Assembly: GCF_004358665.1 (NCBI RefSeq)
Contig: NZ_SMZR01000004.1
Coordinates: forward strand, 1 to 64,000
Direction of reading: 5' to 3'
Length of the DNA stretch: 64,000 nt
DNA from: Jeotgalibacillus sp. S-D1
GTDB taxonomy: Bacteria > Bacillota > Bacilli > Bacillales > Jeotgalibacillaceae
Of the stretch, positions 33,686-41,572 are shown one piece after another. Position 1 is the stretch's first letter. The number at the start of each line of letters is the position of its first letter. The position numbers and the translations under genes were made by a program. The notes below the pieces were generated by a model that saw only the letters and a program-made list of their open reading frames with translations, made no database searches and had not been told where the DNA came from.

Positions 33686-33712
33686 TTGATACGTCAATGA
33701 TTGATAGGTCAA
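33686..33712. promoter_or_regulatory. Two tandem 12-bp palindromes, candidate MarR operator
   Basis: TTGATACGTCAA at 33686-33697 and TTGATAGGTCAA at 33701-33712 are near-identical palindromic half-symmetric sites, 15 bp centre to centre, just upstream of the MarR gene. Autorepression of the operon by its MarR product is the natural reading. Confidence 0.65.
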
Positions 33713-33740
33713 TTAATTATTTTTTAGGAGGTGGATGCGG

Positions 33741-34187
33741 TTGGCAGAACAATGTGCAGGAAAAGAAAGTGTGCTGCTTCGGCTTCATGATATCAATAAA
33801 CGGGTAGCGCCAAAGTTTGAAAGCTGCATGGGAATAAGTCAGACAAGGCTTGCAATATTGCAGCGGCTATTTGAGGTCGATGAGATTAGTCAGAAGGATC
33901 TTCAGCTAAGTGTGAAGGTGGACCATGCGGCAGTGACACGTCATTTAAAGCAGATGGAGGAGCATGGCACGATTTCCCGTCACAAAAATGCTGCGGACAA
34001 TCGGGTCACCTACGTTCGGCTAACAGATGAAGGACGTTCACGAATTGCGCATTATTGTGCGGAAAAAACGCATTTTATCGAGCAATTATTTGATGGTTTT
34101 TCAGAAGAAGAATCCAATCAGCTGAACTTGCTCCTTGAGAGAGTTCAGTACAACATAGAATTTATACAGAAACGGGAGATGAAATAA
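33741..34187 (+). CDS. MarR family transcriptional regulator
   Basis: About 148 residues with a winged-helix domain: ISQTRLAILQRLFEVDEISQKDLQLSVKVDHAAVTRHLKQMEEHGTISRHK, then the wing DNRVTYVRLTDEG. Three Cys residues (one near the N terminus, one in the ESCMG segment, one in AHYCAEK) could sense thiol-reactive compounds. It resembles the YdgJ-type regulator found next to nitroreductase genes. ATG at 33735 is only three bases after AGGAGG; TTG at 33741 has nine. Its stop overlaps the next start (TAATG). Confidence 0.85.
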   Translation: MAEQCAGKESVLLRLHDINKRVAPKFESCMGISQTRLAILQRLFEVDEISQKDLQLSVKVDHAAVTRHLKQMEEHGTISRHKNAADNRVTYVRLTDEGRSRIAHYCAEKTHFIEQLFDGFSEEESNQLNLLLERVQYNIEFIQKREMK

Positions 34188-34822
34188 TGAATACAACAAA
34201 AGTAAACGATTTTAATGAAATTATTACAGGACGCCGTTCGATCCGCTATTACGATCCAACGGTCAAAATCAGCAAGGAAGAAATGAAGGAAATTCTTCAG
34301 GAAGCTTCATTAGCACCATCATCTGTCAATCTTCAGCCATGGCGATTTCTTGTGATTGATTCACCGGATGGCAAAGCAAAGCTTGCGCCAATCGCTCGTT
34401 TTAATCAGTCGCAGGTGGAATCGTCCGCAGCAGTGATTGCGGTTTTTGCAGATATGAAGAGCGACAACTACCTGGAAGAAATTTATTCTAAAGCGGTTGA
34501 AAAAGGATATATGCCTCAGGATGTAAAAGAGCAGCAAACTGCAGCAATCAGCGGTTATTTCAAAGCGATGACGTATGACCAGCTTAAGGAAATGAACCTG
34601 ATTGATGGTGGACTCGTATCAATGCAGTTAATGCTTGTGGCGCGTGCACACGGCTATGATACCAACCCAATCGGCGGCTATGAAAAAGACAAAATAGCTG
34701 ATGTATTTGGCATGGATACAGAACGCTACTACCCGGTAATGCTTATCTCAATCGGAAAGGCTGCGAACAGCGGCTACTCATCTGTACGTCTTGATGTAGA
34801 CCAAATCGCAGAGTGGGCGTAG
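34187..34822 (+). CDS. Nitroreductase family NAD(P)H oxidoreductase
   Basis: A 211-residue FMN flavoprotein of the nitroreductase family (YdgI/YodC-like). The N-terminal FMN-binding GRRSIRYYDP and LAPSSVNLQPWRFLV are diagnostic, with the C-terminal YYPVMLISIGKA contributing to the site. It likely reduces quinones or nitro compounds. It is translationally coupled to the MarR gene and five bases upstream of a quinol monooxygenase-like gene, suggesting a detoxification operon induced by electrophiles. Confidence 0.9.
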   Translation: MNTTKVNDFNEIITGRRSIRYYDPTVKISKEEMKEILQEASLAPSSVNLQPWRFLVIDSPDGKAKLAPIARFNQSQVESSAAVIAVFADMKSDNYLEEIYSKAVEKGYMPQDVKEQQTAAISGYFKAMTYDQLKEMNLIDGGLVSMQLMLVARAHGYDTNPIGGYEKDKIADVFGMDTERYYPVMLISIGKAANSGYSSVRLDVDQIAEWA

Positions 34823-34826
34823 ACTT

Positions 34827-35123
34827 ATGATCATCACACATGTTCACTTTCAAATTCAGCCGGAAAAGGAAGCCGAATTCTTACAGGAAATGATATCGCT
34901 AATGGCGGAATCAAGAAAAGAAGAAGGCAACCACCAATATGAACTAATGAAAAGCCTGGAGCAGGACTTCGCTTATACCATGGTTGAAGTATGGGAAAAT
35001 GAAGAAGCAGTTCAGGCACACAACGAAAGCGCGCACTTCAAAGCATTTGTGCAAAATGCACCAGCTTATCTTGCTGCCCGCTTAAAGGTAGAAAGCTACT
35101 CGGGAAGCGCGATAAATAACTAA
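34827..35123 (+). CDS. Antibiotic biosynthesis monooxygenase (ABM) domain protein
   Basis: A 98-residue ferredoxin-like alpha/beta protein of the ABM/YgiN quinol monooxygenase type: VHFQIQPEKEAEFLQEM, EEGNHQYELMKSLEQDFAYTMVEVWENEEAVQAHNESAHFKAF. These dimers act on quinols or other aromatic substrates, or serve as heme-degradation relatives. It is the last gene of the MarR/nitroreductase operon, with a terminator directly after. The exact substrate is unknown. Confidence 0.87.
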   Translation: MIITHVHFQIQPEKEAEFLQEMISLMAESRKEEGNHQYELMKSLEQDFAYTMVEVWENEEAVQAHNESAHFKAFVQNAPAYLAARLKVESYSGSAINN

Positions 35124-35129
35124 AGCATT

Positions 35130-35160
35130 GACGACCGGACATTGAGTCCGGTCTTTTTTT
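35130..35160 (+). terminator. Terminator of the MarR/nitroreductase operon
   Basis: GACCGGAC and GTCCGGTC form an 8-bp stem with loop ATTGA, followed by TTTTTTT. Confidence 0.93.
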
Positions 35161-35262
35161 GTATGATGATATTGGAAAAGTACTTAATGTTGCTTATCTT
35201 GCAGGAACTTCATATGTCCAAAAGAAACTATATATATGACGATTAAAGAAAGGCGGACGAAT

Positions 35263-35820
35263 ATGACAATCTATCTTGCACTACTAAGAGGCATTAATGT
35301 TGGCGGTCATAATAAGCTGAAAATGGCGGAACTGAGAACTTCTCTTGAGTCGCTTGGATTACAAAATGTGAAAACTTATATCCAAAGCGGGAATGTTCTG
35401 TTTGGATGGAATGATGGTGCAGAAATTTTACATAAACAGATAGAGTCAAAAATAGAAGAGGATTTTGGAATATCAAGTGCAGTGATTATCAGAACAAAAG
35501 AGGAACTGCAGGAAATTATTAATCATTGTCCATTTAGTGAGCAGGATATATCAAAAGCGGCATCTTCCGCTAAAGGGGAGTCACTTCACGTTGCGCTGCT
35601 GCAGGAGATTCCTTCAAATGAGGGAATTGATAAGTTATCAGCCTGTGTAAATGAAAGAGAGCAGTGTGCAGTAAACGGAAGGAATATTTACCTTTTATTC
35701 CATGACAGCATTCGCAATTCAAAGCTTGGCAATCAACTCAATAAAATTGGTGTGCCCGCTACTGTCCGCAACTGGAAAACGTTAAACAAGCTTTTGAGTA
35801 TGTCAGAAGAGCTGGATTGA
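35263..35820 (+). CDS. DUF1697 family protein
   Basis: 185 residues of the DUF1697 family. The N terminus IYLALLRGINVGGHNKLKMAELR and KTYIQSGNVLF are the family signature. Function is unknown; the fold is alpha/beta ferredoxin-like. The longest frame starts at 35236, but AAGGCGG fits the ATG at 35263, which begins at the conserved IYLALLRG. Monocistronic. Confidence 0.88.
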   Translation: MTIYLALLRGINVGGHNKLKMAELRTSLESLGLQNVKTYIQSGNVLFGWNDGAEILHKQIESKIEEDFGISSAVIIRTKEELQEIINHCPFSEQDISKAASSAKGESLHVALLQEIPSNEGIDKLSACVNEREQCAVNGRNIYLLFHDSIRNSKLGNQLNKIGVPATVRNWKTLNKLLSMSEELD

Positions 35821-35958
35821 AGTGTGATACTAAAAAGGAATTTATCTATCTCTGGCGAAGTAAGTTAAGAAAGCAGAAGGGGGCGGTCTTTATGTTCATT
35901 AAAATGGAAGATTCGTTTAATAGAAAGTATGAAATTAAATTGAAAAGGAGTTTTGCTA

Positions 35959-36516
35959 TTGAAACAGGCATTGCTGATTATTGATGTTCAACAGGAATTA
36001 GTCGAGGGAAATCAGGAAGAGAAGTGTGTATTTAATAAGGAAGGATTGTTGGATAATATTAATTTAGTAATTGAAAAAGCACTGACATTAAATCACCCCA
36101 TCGTTTTTATCAGAGATAAAGATGTCGCTGAGGGAAAAGGTCCGGGATTTAATATCCATCAAAGATTAAACGTGCCAGCATCGTCGGTTGTATTCGATAA
36201 AGAAGCAACAAATTCGTTTTATGGAACACCTTTATTAGGCTACTTAAAAGAAAAAGGGATTAAACATCTTGTGATCATGGGATGCCAAACCGAACACTGC
36301 ATCGATACTGCAGTGCGAACGGCTACGGTTAATCAATTTGACGTCACATTAGTGGGCGATGGCCATTCCACCACAGGCTCCGACATCCTATCAGCTAAGC
36401 AGGTTATAAGCCATCACAATAAAATTCTGCATGGCCATTACAATGTAGATCATTTTTCTGTTGTTCGGACTGTTGATGAGGATTTGTTTGAACCGATTCA
36501 TAATAATTACCGATAA
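35959..36516 (+). CDS. Isochorismatase family cysteine hydrolase
   Basis: About 185 residues. The cysteine hydrolase triad is visible: D (LLIIDVQQELVEG), K (LKEKGIKHLVIMG) and C (MGCQTEHCIDTAVRTA). It has the usual length of this family, which includes nicotinamidase and N-carbamoylsarcosine hydrolase relatives; the substrate is not assignable. AAGGAG at 35944-35949 is two bases before TTG 35953 and about eight before TTG 35959, so the latter is preferred. Terminator follows. Confidence 0.88.
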   Translation: MKQALLIIDVQQELVEGNQEEKCVFNKEGLLDNINLVIEKALTLNHPIVFIRDKDVAEGKGPGFNIHQRLNVPASSVVFDKEATNSFYGTPLLGYLKEKGIKHLVIMGCQTEHCIDTAVRTATVNQFDVTLVGDGHSTTGSDILSAKQVISHHNKILHGHYNVDHFSVVRTVDEDLFEPIHNNYR

Positions 36517-36538
36517 AGGATTAATGTATAAATATTTA

Positions 36539-36575
36539 GGCGCGGATCTGGATTATAGATTTGCGTCTTTTTTAG
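36539..36575 (+). terminator. Terminator of the isochorismatase gene
   Basis: GGCGC-GGATCT pairs with AGAT-TGCGTC with mismatches, followed by TTTTTT. Array D begins 27 bp later. Confidence 0.75.
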
Positions 36576-36601
36576 AGTGAAATCAATCAGGGAGGACTGA
36601 T

Positions 36602-36820
36602 CGATAAACGCAGAAACTTGAGCGATAAGTTCAGAAAATTGATCGATATAATTAGAAACTTGATCGATAAAACTCTTTATAGTGCTTAGATGTTAGATAA
36701 ACCTTCAAACAAAAGCGATATATTTATGATGATGTGCGATAAAAGGGAAAAAGTGATCGATAAATAGGAAAAGTTGATCGATAAATAGGAAAAGTTGATC
36801 GATAAAAGTCTCCGTCTACT
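36602..36820 (+). repeat. 21-bp-period intergenic array D (TGATCGATAAA core)
   Basis: The CGATA element (TGATCGATAAA in best units) starts at 36602, 36623, 36644, 36665, 36695 (as AGATA), 36716, 36737, 36758, 36779 and 36800. All steps are 21 bp except one of 30. Between cores the sequence often reads RGAAA-NN-TTGAT. Units at 36758 and 36779 are identical. It lies between convergent genes, after the terminator of the plus-strand gene. A 60-residue heptad open frame on the minus strand is a by-product of the period. Confidence 0.88.
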
Positions 36821-36889
36821 ACGCAGAAGATTCACTAATGATGTTGAATAAACTAAATCAATTTCCACCTGCTATATATGCCTCTAAAT

Positions 36890-36931
36890 TAAAACAACCG
36901 AAAGTCCATTAAGAACTTTCGGTTGTTTTAT
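36890..36931. terminator. Bidirectional terminator at the end of hxlB
   Basis: AAAACAACCGAAAGT and ACTTTCGGTTGTTTT pair around a 9-base loop. The T run on the minus strand ends the hxlAB operon; the plus strand also has one. Confidence 0.9.
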
Positions 36932-37489
36932 TTATTCTAGATTAGCATGTTTCCCATACATCGTATTGGAATCCAGACCTTTTTTCTCCATGAAGCGCAG
37001 AATAACGGCATCAAAGAATACTAAAAGGGTCTGTTCGAAAAGTGATCCCATAGGCTGAATGGTTTTATAGTCACTGGTCGATTTATCTTTTGGCGAGCCA
37101 GGCATTTTCACTACCTGGTCCGCTAATCCGCCAATTGTTGATTCAGGGTTAATGGTTACGGCAATGACCGTTCCACCTAAGCTTTTTGCTGTTTCAGCCA
37201 TTGACACTAAGCTTTTTGTTTCTCCTGAGCCTGAAGCTATGATGAGGATATCATCTGTTTCCAGATTGGCGGTAACCGTTTCACCGACCACATAAGCATC
37301 AATTCCCATATGCATCATACGCATAACGAAGGATTTGCCCATGAAACCGGATCTGCCGGCTCCTGCCACAAAGATTTTTTTTGCCTGAAGAATTTGATTC
37401 ACCAGCTGCTCAGCCTGCTCGTCTGATAGTAAGTCAGCTGCGCGACTTAGCTCATCAAGAATTTCATTAAAATATTGAGTAGTCTGCAT
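36932..37489 (-). CDS. hxlB: 6-phospho-3-hexuloisomerase
   Basis: A 185-residue SIS-domain isomerase converting D-arabino-3-hexulose-6-phosphate to fructose-6-phosphate in the ribulose monophosphate pathway. The SIS core is clear: IFVAGAGRSGFMGKSFVMRMMHMG, DILIIASGSGETKSLVSMAE and MGSLFEQTLLVFFDAVIL. It follows hxlA by nine bases on the same strand. The operon fixes and removes formaldehyde. Confidence 0.95.
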   Translation of the reverse strand: MQTTQYFNEILDELSRAADLLSDEQAEQLVNQILQAKKIFVAGAGRSGFMGKSFVMRMMHMGIDAYVVGETVTANLETDDILIIASGSGETKSLVSMAETAKSLGGTVIAVTINPESTIGGLADQVVKMPGSPKDKSTSDYKTIQPMGSLFEQTLLVFFDAVILRFMEKKGLDSNTMYGKHANLE

Positions 37490-37498
37490 AATGAATGA

Positions 37499-38131
37499 TT
37501 AACCTTGTGTGATTAATTCTTTCATTTTAGCAGCTGCAGCTTCTTTGTCGTCTTGTCCGGTAATACCGCCCCCGACAATGATTAGGTCCGGTTGCGCTTT
37601 GATTACTTCTGGAAGTGTTTCAAGTTTAATTCCGCCTGCAACAGCTGTTTTTGCGTTTTTTACAACGCTTTTAATTGTTGCCAGATCTTCAAAAGAGTTT
37701 TGACCAGCTGCTTGAAGGTCATAGCCAGTGTGTACGCAGATATAGTCTACGCCAAGTGCGTCAAGTTCTTTTGCACGTGTAGCAATATCTTTTACAGCGA
37801 TCATATCAACAAGGATTTGTTTACCTTGTTTTTTCGCTTCTTCAACAGCGCCTTTGATTGATGCATCTTCAGCAGCACCTAGTATGGTCACGATGTCAGC
37901 GCCTGCAGCAGCAGCCTGGCTTACTTCATAACCCGCAGCATCCATAATTTTAAGATCCGCAAGTACTGTCAGATTAGGGAATGCAGCTTTCATTTCTTTC
38001 ACTGCTTTAAGCCCCTCATTGATCACAACAGGAGTACCAATTTCGACTACGTCTACATGCTCTTCTATTTCTTTCACCAATTCAATGGCTTGTGGAATAT
38101 TTACAAGGTCTAATGCTAGTTGTAATTTCAT
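37499..38131 (-). CDS. hxlA: 3-hexulose-6-phosphate synthase
   Basis: A 210-residue TIM-barrel enzyme of the orotidine-5'-phosphate decarboxylase superfamily that condenses formaldehyde with ribulose-5-phosphate. Characteristic segments: LQLALDLVNIPQAIELV at the start, TVLADLKIMDAAGYEV carrying the Asp/Lys metal site, VDYICVHTGYDLQA and VAGGIKLETLP. AGGAG precedes ATG. First gene of hxlAB. No hxlR-like regulator is adjacent, unlike the arrangement known in B. subtilis. Confidence 0.96.
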   Translation of the reverse strand: MKLQLALDLVNIPQAIELVKEIEEHVDVVEIGTPVVINEGLKAVKEMKAAFPNLTVLADLKIMDAAGYEVSQAAAAGADIVTILGAAEDASIKGAVEEAKKQGKQILVDMIAVKDIATRAKELDALGVDYICVHTGYDLQAAGQNSFEDLATIKSVVKNAKTAVAGGIKLETLPEVIKAQPDLIIVGGGITGQDDKEAAAAKMKELITQG

Positions 38132-38191
38132 TTACCGAACACTCCTAAAAATTATTGTACAGATGTAATAGATCCTGGGTGCTTACAGAAT

Positions 38192-38277
38192 AAATTAAGT
38201 CAGCTTTCGCTTTTTCTGCACTGAAATTAGTATAAGTCCTATAAGCTGATAATGTAAGTACGCACTTTTAACTTACA
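38192..38277 (-). promoter_or_regulatory. Promoter region of hxlAB with an inverted repeat
   Basis: TGTAAGT at 38253-38259 and ACTTACA at 38271-38277 are exact inverted copies with 11 bp between. On the minus strand a possible CTTACA -35 box overlaps the left copy, and TATACT (near 38230) lies about 18 bp on. An activator such as HxlR could bind the repeat, as that regulator acts near the -35 region; this is inference. Confidence 0.5.
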
Positions 38278-38280
38278 TAG

Positions 38281-38752
38281 TGATAAAAAGTATACTGTCT
38301 GCTGTGCCGGGGATGAAGAAGGCAGGAAAGGGACTAAATTATCTCCTTCTCGCAATGTGCAGTAAAATTTGTTCTATTTTTGTCTTTTATTCGGAGCTTT
38401 TGTCGAGTGTATTTCGAAATATCAAACGGGAATTTATAATAGTAGTAACGGTGTGGGGGACGAATGGCAGAGGGTGTATTTAATGCAATATTATGATACT
38501 ACCTTCTCTATTAATATAAGGCTTTGTGGAAATTTGGTGCTGGTAATTACATCATTACACAGCATTTATTGGAGCTGCTGGTGTGAGACGCCTGTTGGAT
38601 TAGTGGAAGAGGTGGAAGTTAATAAAACGGCATCCCGTTAAGATGACTCATTTCTGCCCCGCAAAAAGCGAGCGCCTGCAACCCAAAACAACCAATTAAA
38701 TTTACCAGAGCTGAAAAAGAGGCACCATACTAAACGCAAGGGCGGTGAAAAA
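38281..38752. other. 472-bp intergenic region between hxlA and the KTSC gene
   Basis: Open frames here (up to 90 codons) lack ribosome binding sites and recognisable family features, and composition shifts within them. Near 38570-38640 the translation ends in a Cys/Trp-rich and acidic stretch like eroded mobile-element margins, but nothing can be identified. No repeat array is present. Confidence 0.4.
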
Positions 38753-38983
38753 ATGAAAATGCAGCCTGTAAAATCTTCTCTAATTATCGCGGTTGGCTAC
38801 GATGAATCTTTTGAGATTTTACGTATTCAATTTCGGGTAGGAACATATGATTATTATAGCGTGCCGAAATTCCTTTATGAGAATCTCATGAGTGCTTTTT
38901 CCAAGTCTCGCTACTATGCTTTATTTATACAGGATTCGTACGCTTATTCCCCATTCGTAAAAGAACGGGAATTAACCTATTAA
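38753..38983 (+). CDS. KTSC domain protein
   Basis: A 76-residue protein of the KTSC family: LIIAVGYDESFEILRIQFRVGTYDYYSVPKFLYENLMSAFSKSRYYALFIQDSY. The usual K-T-S-C signature is less strict here. These small domains are sometimes linked to lysyl-tRNA synthetase C termini or nucleic-acid proteins; function is unknown. AAGGGCGGTG precedes ATG. Monocistronic with a strong terminator. Confidence 0.8.
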   Translation: MKMQPVKSSLIIAVGYDESFEILRIQFRVGTYDYYSVPKFLYENLMSAFSKSRYYALFIQDSYAYSPFVKERELTY

Positions 38984-38989
38984 GATAAT

Positions 38990-39047
38990 AAAAAAGGTTT
39001 CCACGTGAGAGTCAGCCAAACTCTTCCGATGGGAACCTTTTTTATTT
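38990..39047. terminator. Bidirectional terminator between convergent genes
   Basis: AAAAAAGGTTTCC and GG-GAACCTTTTTT form the outer stem, AGAG/CTCT the inner part. T runs exist on both sides. Confidence 0.85.
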
Positions 39048-39083
39048 TTAACTTCTCTTTTTTTAAGTGGGTTCAGGCGGCCT

Positions 39084-39644
39084 TTACGTAAAATAAGGAT
39101 TCGAATAATCAGGGAGAATAAATAGGACCCCGACAGTGATGATGGATTTTTCAGCGCTGCAAACCTCTATATCTTTAATGTAGGCGTAAGCTTCGGTCCT
39201 TTCTTTACAGTAATCCGCACTTGGACATTCATCGCCAGGTGAGTAGCCTAGTGTGCGGTTTACACTGACGGAGCCGGTACAGGAAAAGGGATGATTTACG
39301 ATTTGAATATGATTTTGCCCATTGTTGTAAAAGGTGGGAGCATAAAAGGAAGCTACGTAACTAATGCTCCCAATTGCTTTTACTTCGTTCATATCGGCGG
39401 GCGAATTCATTGCCTGTGGAACCGCGCAGCAATCGAGGAAAAAGAAGTCAGCACCAATATCCATAAAACCCTGTGGGAATTCAACCATTGAACCGGTTGC
39501 CAGCGTGACGGTGCTGCTATCATGGATGACCCGATGCGGCTGTTCAATTCGTTTCAGTAAGTGTTCCACCTCTTCATGGCTGCACTGTTTTTTAGCTTCA
39601 AGGTCTTTTCTTAACTCAGCAAGCCGATCCTCTCTCTCATGCAC
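39084..39644 (-). CDS. Hypothetical Cys-containing protein, possibly spore-associated
   Basis: 186 residues. An N-terminal charged coiled-coil-like helix (REDRLAELRKDLEAKKQCSHEEVEHLLKRIE) precedes a beta-rich body with seven or so cysteines (FFFLDCCAVPQ, HPFSCTGSVSVN, DECPSADYCKE, IEVCSAEK). Beta-rich, Cys-rich proteins of this type occur in spore coats and appendages of Bacillus, but no named family is recognised, so this is only a suggestion. AAAGGAGGG is placed upstream of ATG. Monocistronic. Confidence 0.68.
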   Translation of the reverse strand: MHEREDRLAELRKDLEAKKQCSHEEVEHLLKRIEQPHRVIHDSSTVTLATGSMVEFPQGFMDIGADFFFLDCCAVPQAMNSPADMNEVKAIGSISYVASFYAPTFYNNGQNHIQIVNHPFSCTGSVSVNRTLGYSPGDECPSADYCKERTEAYAYIKDIEVCSAEKSIITVGVLFILPDYSNPYFT

Positions 39645-39867
39645 TGTTATCCCTCCTTTTCAGCTACATCGTACTTTATGTGAAGGGGCAAACATTCATG
39701 CTTTAATTTTAAGGGTCGCAGAAATTTGATCTTGCTAAAAAAGGATTCTTTGAGATTATCCGCTTTTTAAAACATGGATAAAATGCAGACTCTATTGTTT
39801 TTTTATCTATTTATTGAAATAATTGTAAATGAGAAGAAAATCTTACAGGAGGAAGTTATGTATACGT

Positions 39868-40197
39868 ATGAACAGTTTGAAAACGCTTGGTTCTTTTACT
39901 TTATTACGACCTATTTTCTTTACTTTATTAGTGGTGTCATTGTTTTTATTACTGGCAGTATTGGTGCCGAAAACCAAAAACCTGCTGAATGGTTTTACTG
40001 TTGCCTGCATCTCATTTGTCACAATTGTAGTTTGTGCACAGCTTCTTTTCTATGGCGCCATCATTGCAGATGAAACGAATTTGGGGGGAGATGCAGTCTC
40101 AACCTACCTTGTGTTAATCATTCTGGGGATAAGTTTATTTAATCCTTTTATATATTTTATTAAGAGGAGAGGACAATGGAAAACCTCCGGAATATGA
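39868..40197 (+). CDS. Hypothetical membrane protein, start uncertain
   Basis: About 109 residues with three hydrophobic segments (LLRPIFFTLLVVSLFLLLAVLV; FTVACISFVTIVVCAQLLFYGAII; STYLVLIILGISLFNPFIYFI) and basic end KRRGQWKT. GGAGG at 39848-39852 best fits the ATG at 39858, which is in another frame (MYTYEQFENAW) and runs to 40073. The frame annotated here has its ATG at 39868, 15 bases away. Either the start is weak or a frameshift separates an N-terminal part in the first frame from the body in the second. Confidence 0.5.
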   Translation: MNSLKTLGSFTLLRPIFFTLLVVSLFLLLAVLVPKTKNLLNGFTVACISFVTIVVCAQLLFYGAIIADETNLGGDAVSTYLVLIILGISLFNPFIYFIKRRGQWKTSGI

Positions 40198-40252
40198 AAT
40201 GGTTTTTTTATCTGGCTGGAAAAAATGATTGATTATGGCGGTATAAATCAAA

Positions 40253-40288
40253 ATTCGACTCAGAATAAATCTGAGTCGAATTTTTTTA
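40253..40288. terminator. Terminator between convergent small membrane-protein genes
   Basis: AATTCGACTCAGA and TCTGAGTCGAATT form a 13-bp stem with a small AT loop, followed by TTTTT on the plus strand. Confidence 0.9.
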
Positions 40289-40483
40289 TTTATGATGATG
40301 ATGAAAAATGGCGAGTAAAGCTTTTACGATTAGGAAAATGGAGAATACAATAACAGCGATAACACCGATCCAGGTAATGATTGTAGCCAATCCGGCAAAA
40401 GCCCCGGTTAATGCAGCGGCCACCTCTATTAAAGCAAAGCCGGCTACAATACCTGCCAACAGCAAAAGGATAAATCGATCCAT
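40286..40483 (-). CDS. Small membrane protein with His-rich tail
   Basis: 65 residues with two hydrophobic segments (FILLLLAGIVAGFALIEVAAALTGAF; IITWIGVIAVIVFSIFLIVKALLAIF) ending HHHHK. AAAGGAGG lies before ATG at good spacing. Small two-helix membrane proteins of this type are common in Bacillus and mostly unstudied. The terminal His cluster could bind metal or lie at the membrane surface. No family is recognised. Confidence 0.7.
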   Translation of the reverse strand: MDRFILLLLAGIVAGFALIEVAAALTGAFAGLATIITWIGVIAVIVFSIFLIVKALLAIFHHHHK

Positions 40484-40830
40484 CTGTCATCTCCTCCTTT
40501 TTTAAACTATATGAGGGATAAAACTGATTATGATTAGTGGGCAAAAAAATTTTTTTGTCGATGTTTGGTTTTTTATAATGACTTCGTTAAACGAGACAGT
40601 TTATTTTTGCTGAAGTGAAAAGATTCTTGCATACATAAAAAAAGTGTAAGAGGTCAGTAGAATGTGTATAGATACTGTATAAACAATTCGACAGAAGTTC
40701 AGGTAGCTTGGCGAGTCCATTTATTTTGGCGAAATAAATAGTATCCAGGTATAAATGAAGGGATTTAGCGGTTGGAAGTGTTCGTGATCAGAAGAAAATT
40801 CATGTTAACTAACACAAAGGAGGAGTACTT
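40484..40830. other. Intergenic region upstream of the second MpsC-family gene
   Basis: 347 bp without gene, repeat array or recognised RNA. It holds the promoter of the minus-strand gene and of the gene at 40831; no clear operators were seen. Confidence 0.45.
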
Positions 40831-41529
40831 ATGAGTATGAATAGTACGATTGAGTCAAGTGTTGCCCGGTTTTTCAGTGAATTTCTTGAGGAGCAATTTG
40901 GAGAGAAACCAGGTGCAGTTACAGTAGTTAGAAACCCTCCTTTTACCGTTGTGTATTTGGAGGAATTTTTATTGCCAACTGAAAAAGTTCTGATTAATCG
41001 GAATGAGTTAAATCGTGTACTGGAAACACGGGATTTTTTGATTCAGACTTTAAAGCCTGAAATAATGTCAGGTCTGAAGGAAATTTCAGGTGATGACTTC
41101 ATGGGATTCTATGCAGATTGGAATGTGACACAAGAGACTGGCATATTCATTGCGGTTGGTGCTCAGGAAGGAGCATCTGAGAATTTCAAGTGGCCAAAAG
41201 AAGCTGACGAGGAAGGCATTCGGAAAGTAGTCCTTATGAACAGCAGCTACACTCAAAAAAAGCCTTGGCAGCTGCATTTCTACTGGCTGAATGATCAGCT
41301 TCTTTTAATTGAGCGTTGGGGGATCATGGTGGATATTGAAAAAGAACTGATTAAAAATGGAATTACGGAAGACCTAAGATTAGCTAAGAGGCCGATGGAA
41401 TATCAAATGAAGAAACTATTTAACCTGGATGCACTTTTACAACGGCATGTGATTGAACTATTTGCGGACTGGGATTTTGAATTGGATAAAGGCTATTATG
41501 TACTTGTGATGGAAAATAAGAATAAATAA
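40831..41529 (+). CDS. MpsC-family (DUF2294) protein, tandem two-domain form
   Basis: A 232-residue paralogue of the gene at 1672-2385 with the same duplicated organisation. Shared segments include PFTVVYLEEFLLPTEKVL, RVLETRDFLIQTL, FYADWNVTQETGIFIAVG in the first half and LLLIERWGIMVDIEKELIKNGITEDLRLAKRPME, LFADWDFELDKGYYVLVM in the second. The second half is the better conserved between paralogues. No membrane segment, no mps/ndhF neighbours. GGAGGAG precedes ATG. A terminator follows. Confidence 0.8.
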   Translation: MSMNSTIESSVARFFSEFLEEQFGEKPGAVTVVRNPPFTVVYLEEFLLPTEKVLINRNELNRVLETRDFLIQTLKPEIMSGLKEISGDDFMGFYADWNVTQETGIFIAVGAQEGASENFKWPKEADEEGIRKVVLMNSSYTQKKPWQLHFYWLNDQLLLIERWGIMVDIEKELIKNGITEDLRLAKRPMEYQMKKLFNLDALLQRHVIELFADWDFELDKGYYVLVMENKNK

Positions 41530-41536
41530 GCGTAAA

Positions 41537-41572
41537 CACTCCCTGTAGCTGAAAGCTGCAGGGGTTTTTACG
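41537..41572 (+). terminator. Terminator after the 40831 gene
   Basis: CCCTGTAGCT and AGCTGCAGGG pair (one mismatch) around GAA, followed by GTTTTTACG. Confidence 0.8.

Noticed and set aside
36686-36868. Minus-strand coding region of 60 codons with heptads
   Set aside because: It is produced by the 21-bp period of array D and has no ribosome binding site or non-repeat domain.
38369-38641. 90-codon open frame between hxlA and the KTSC gene
   Set aside because: No ribosome binding site, unusual Cys/Trp content and no family match; at best an eroded remnant.
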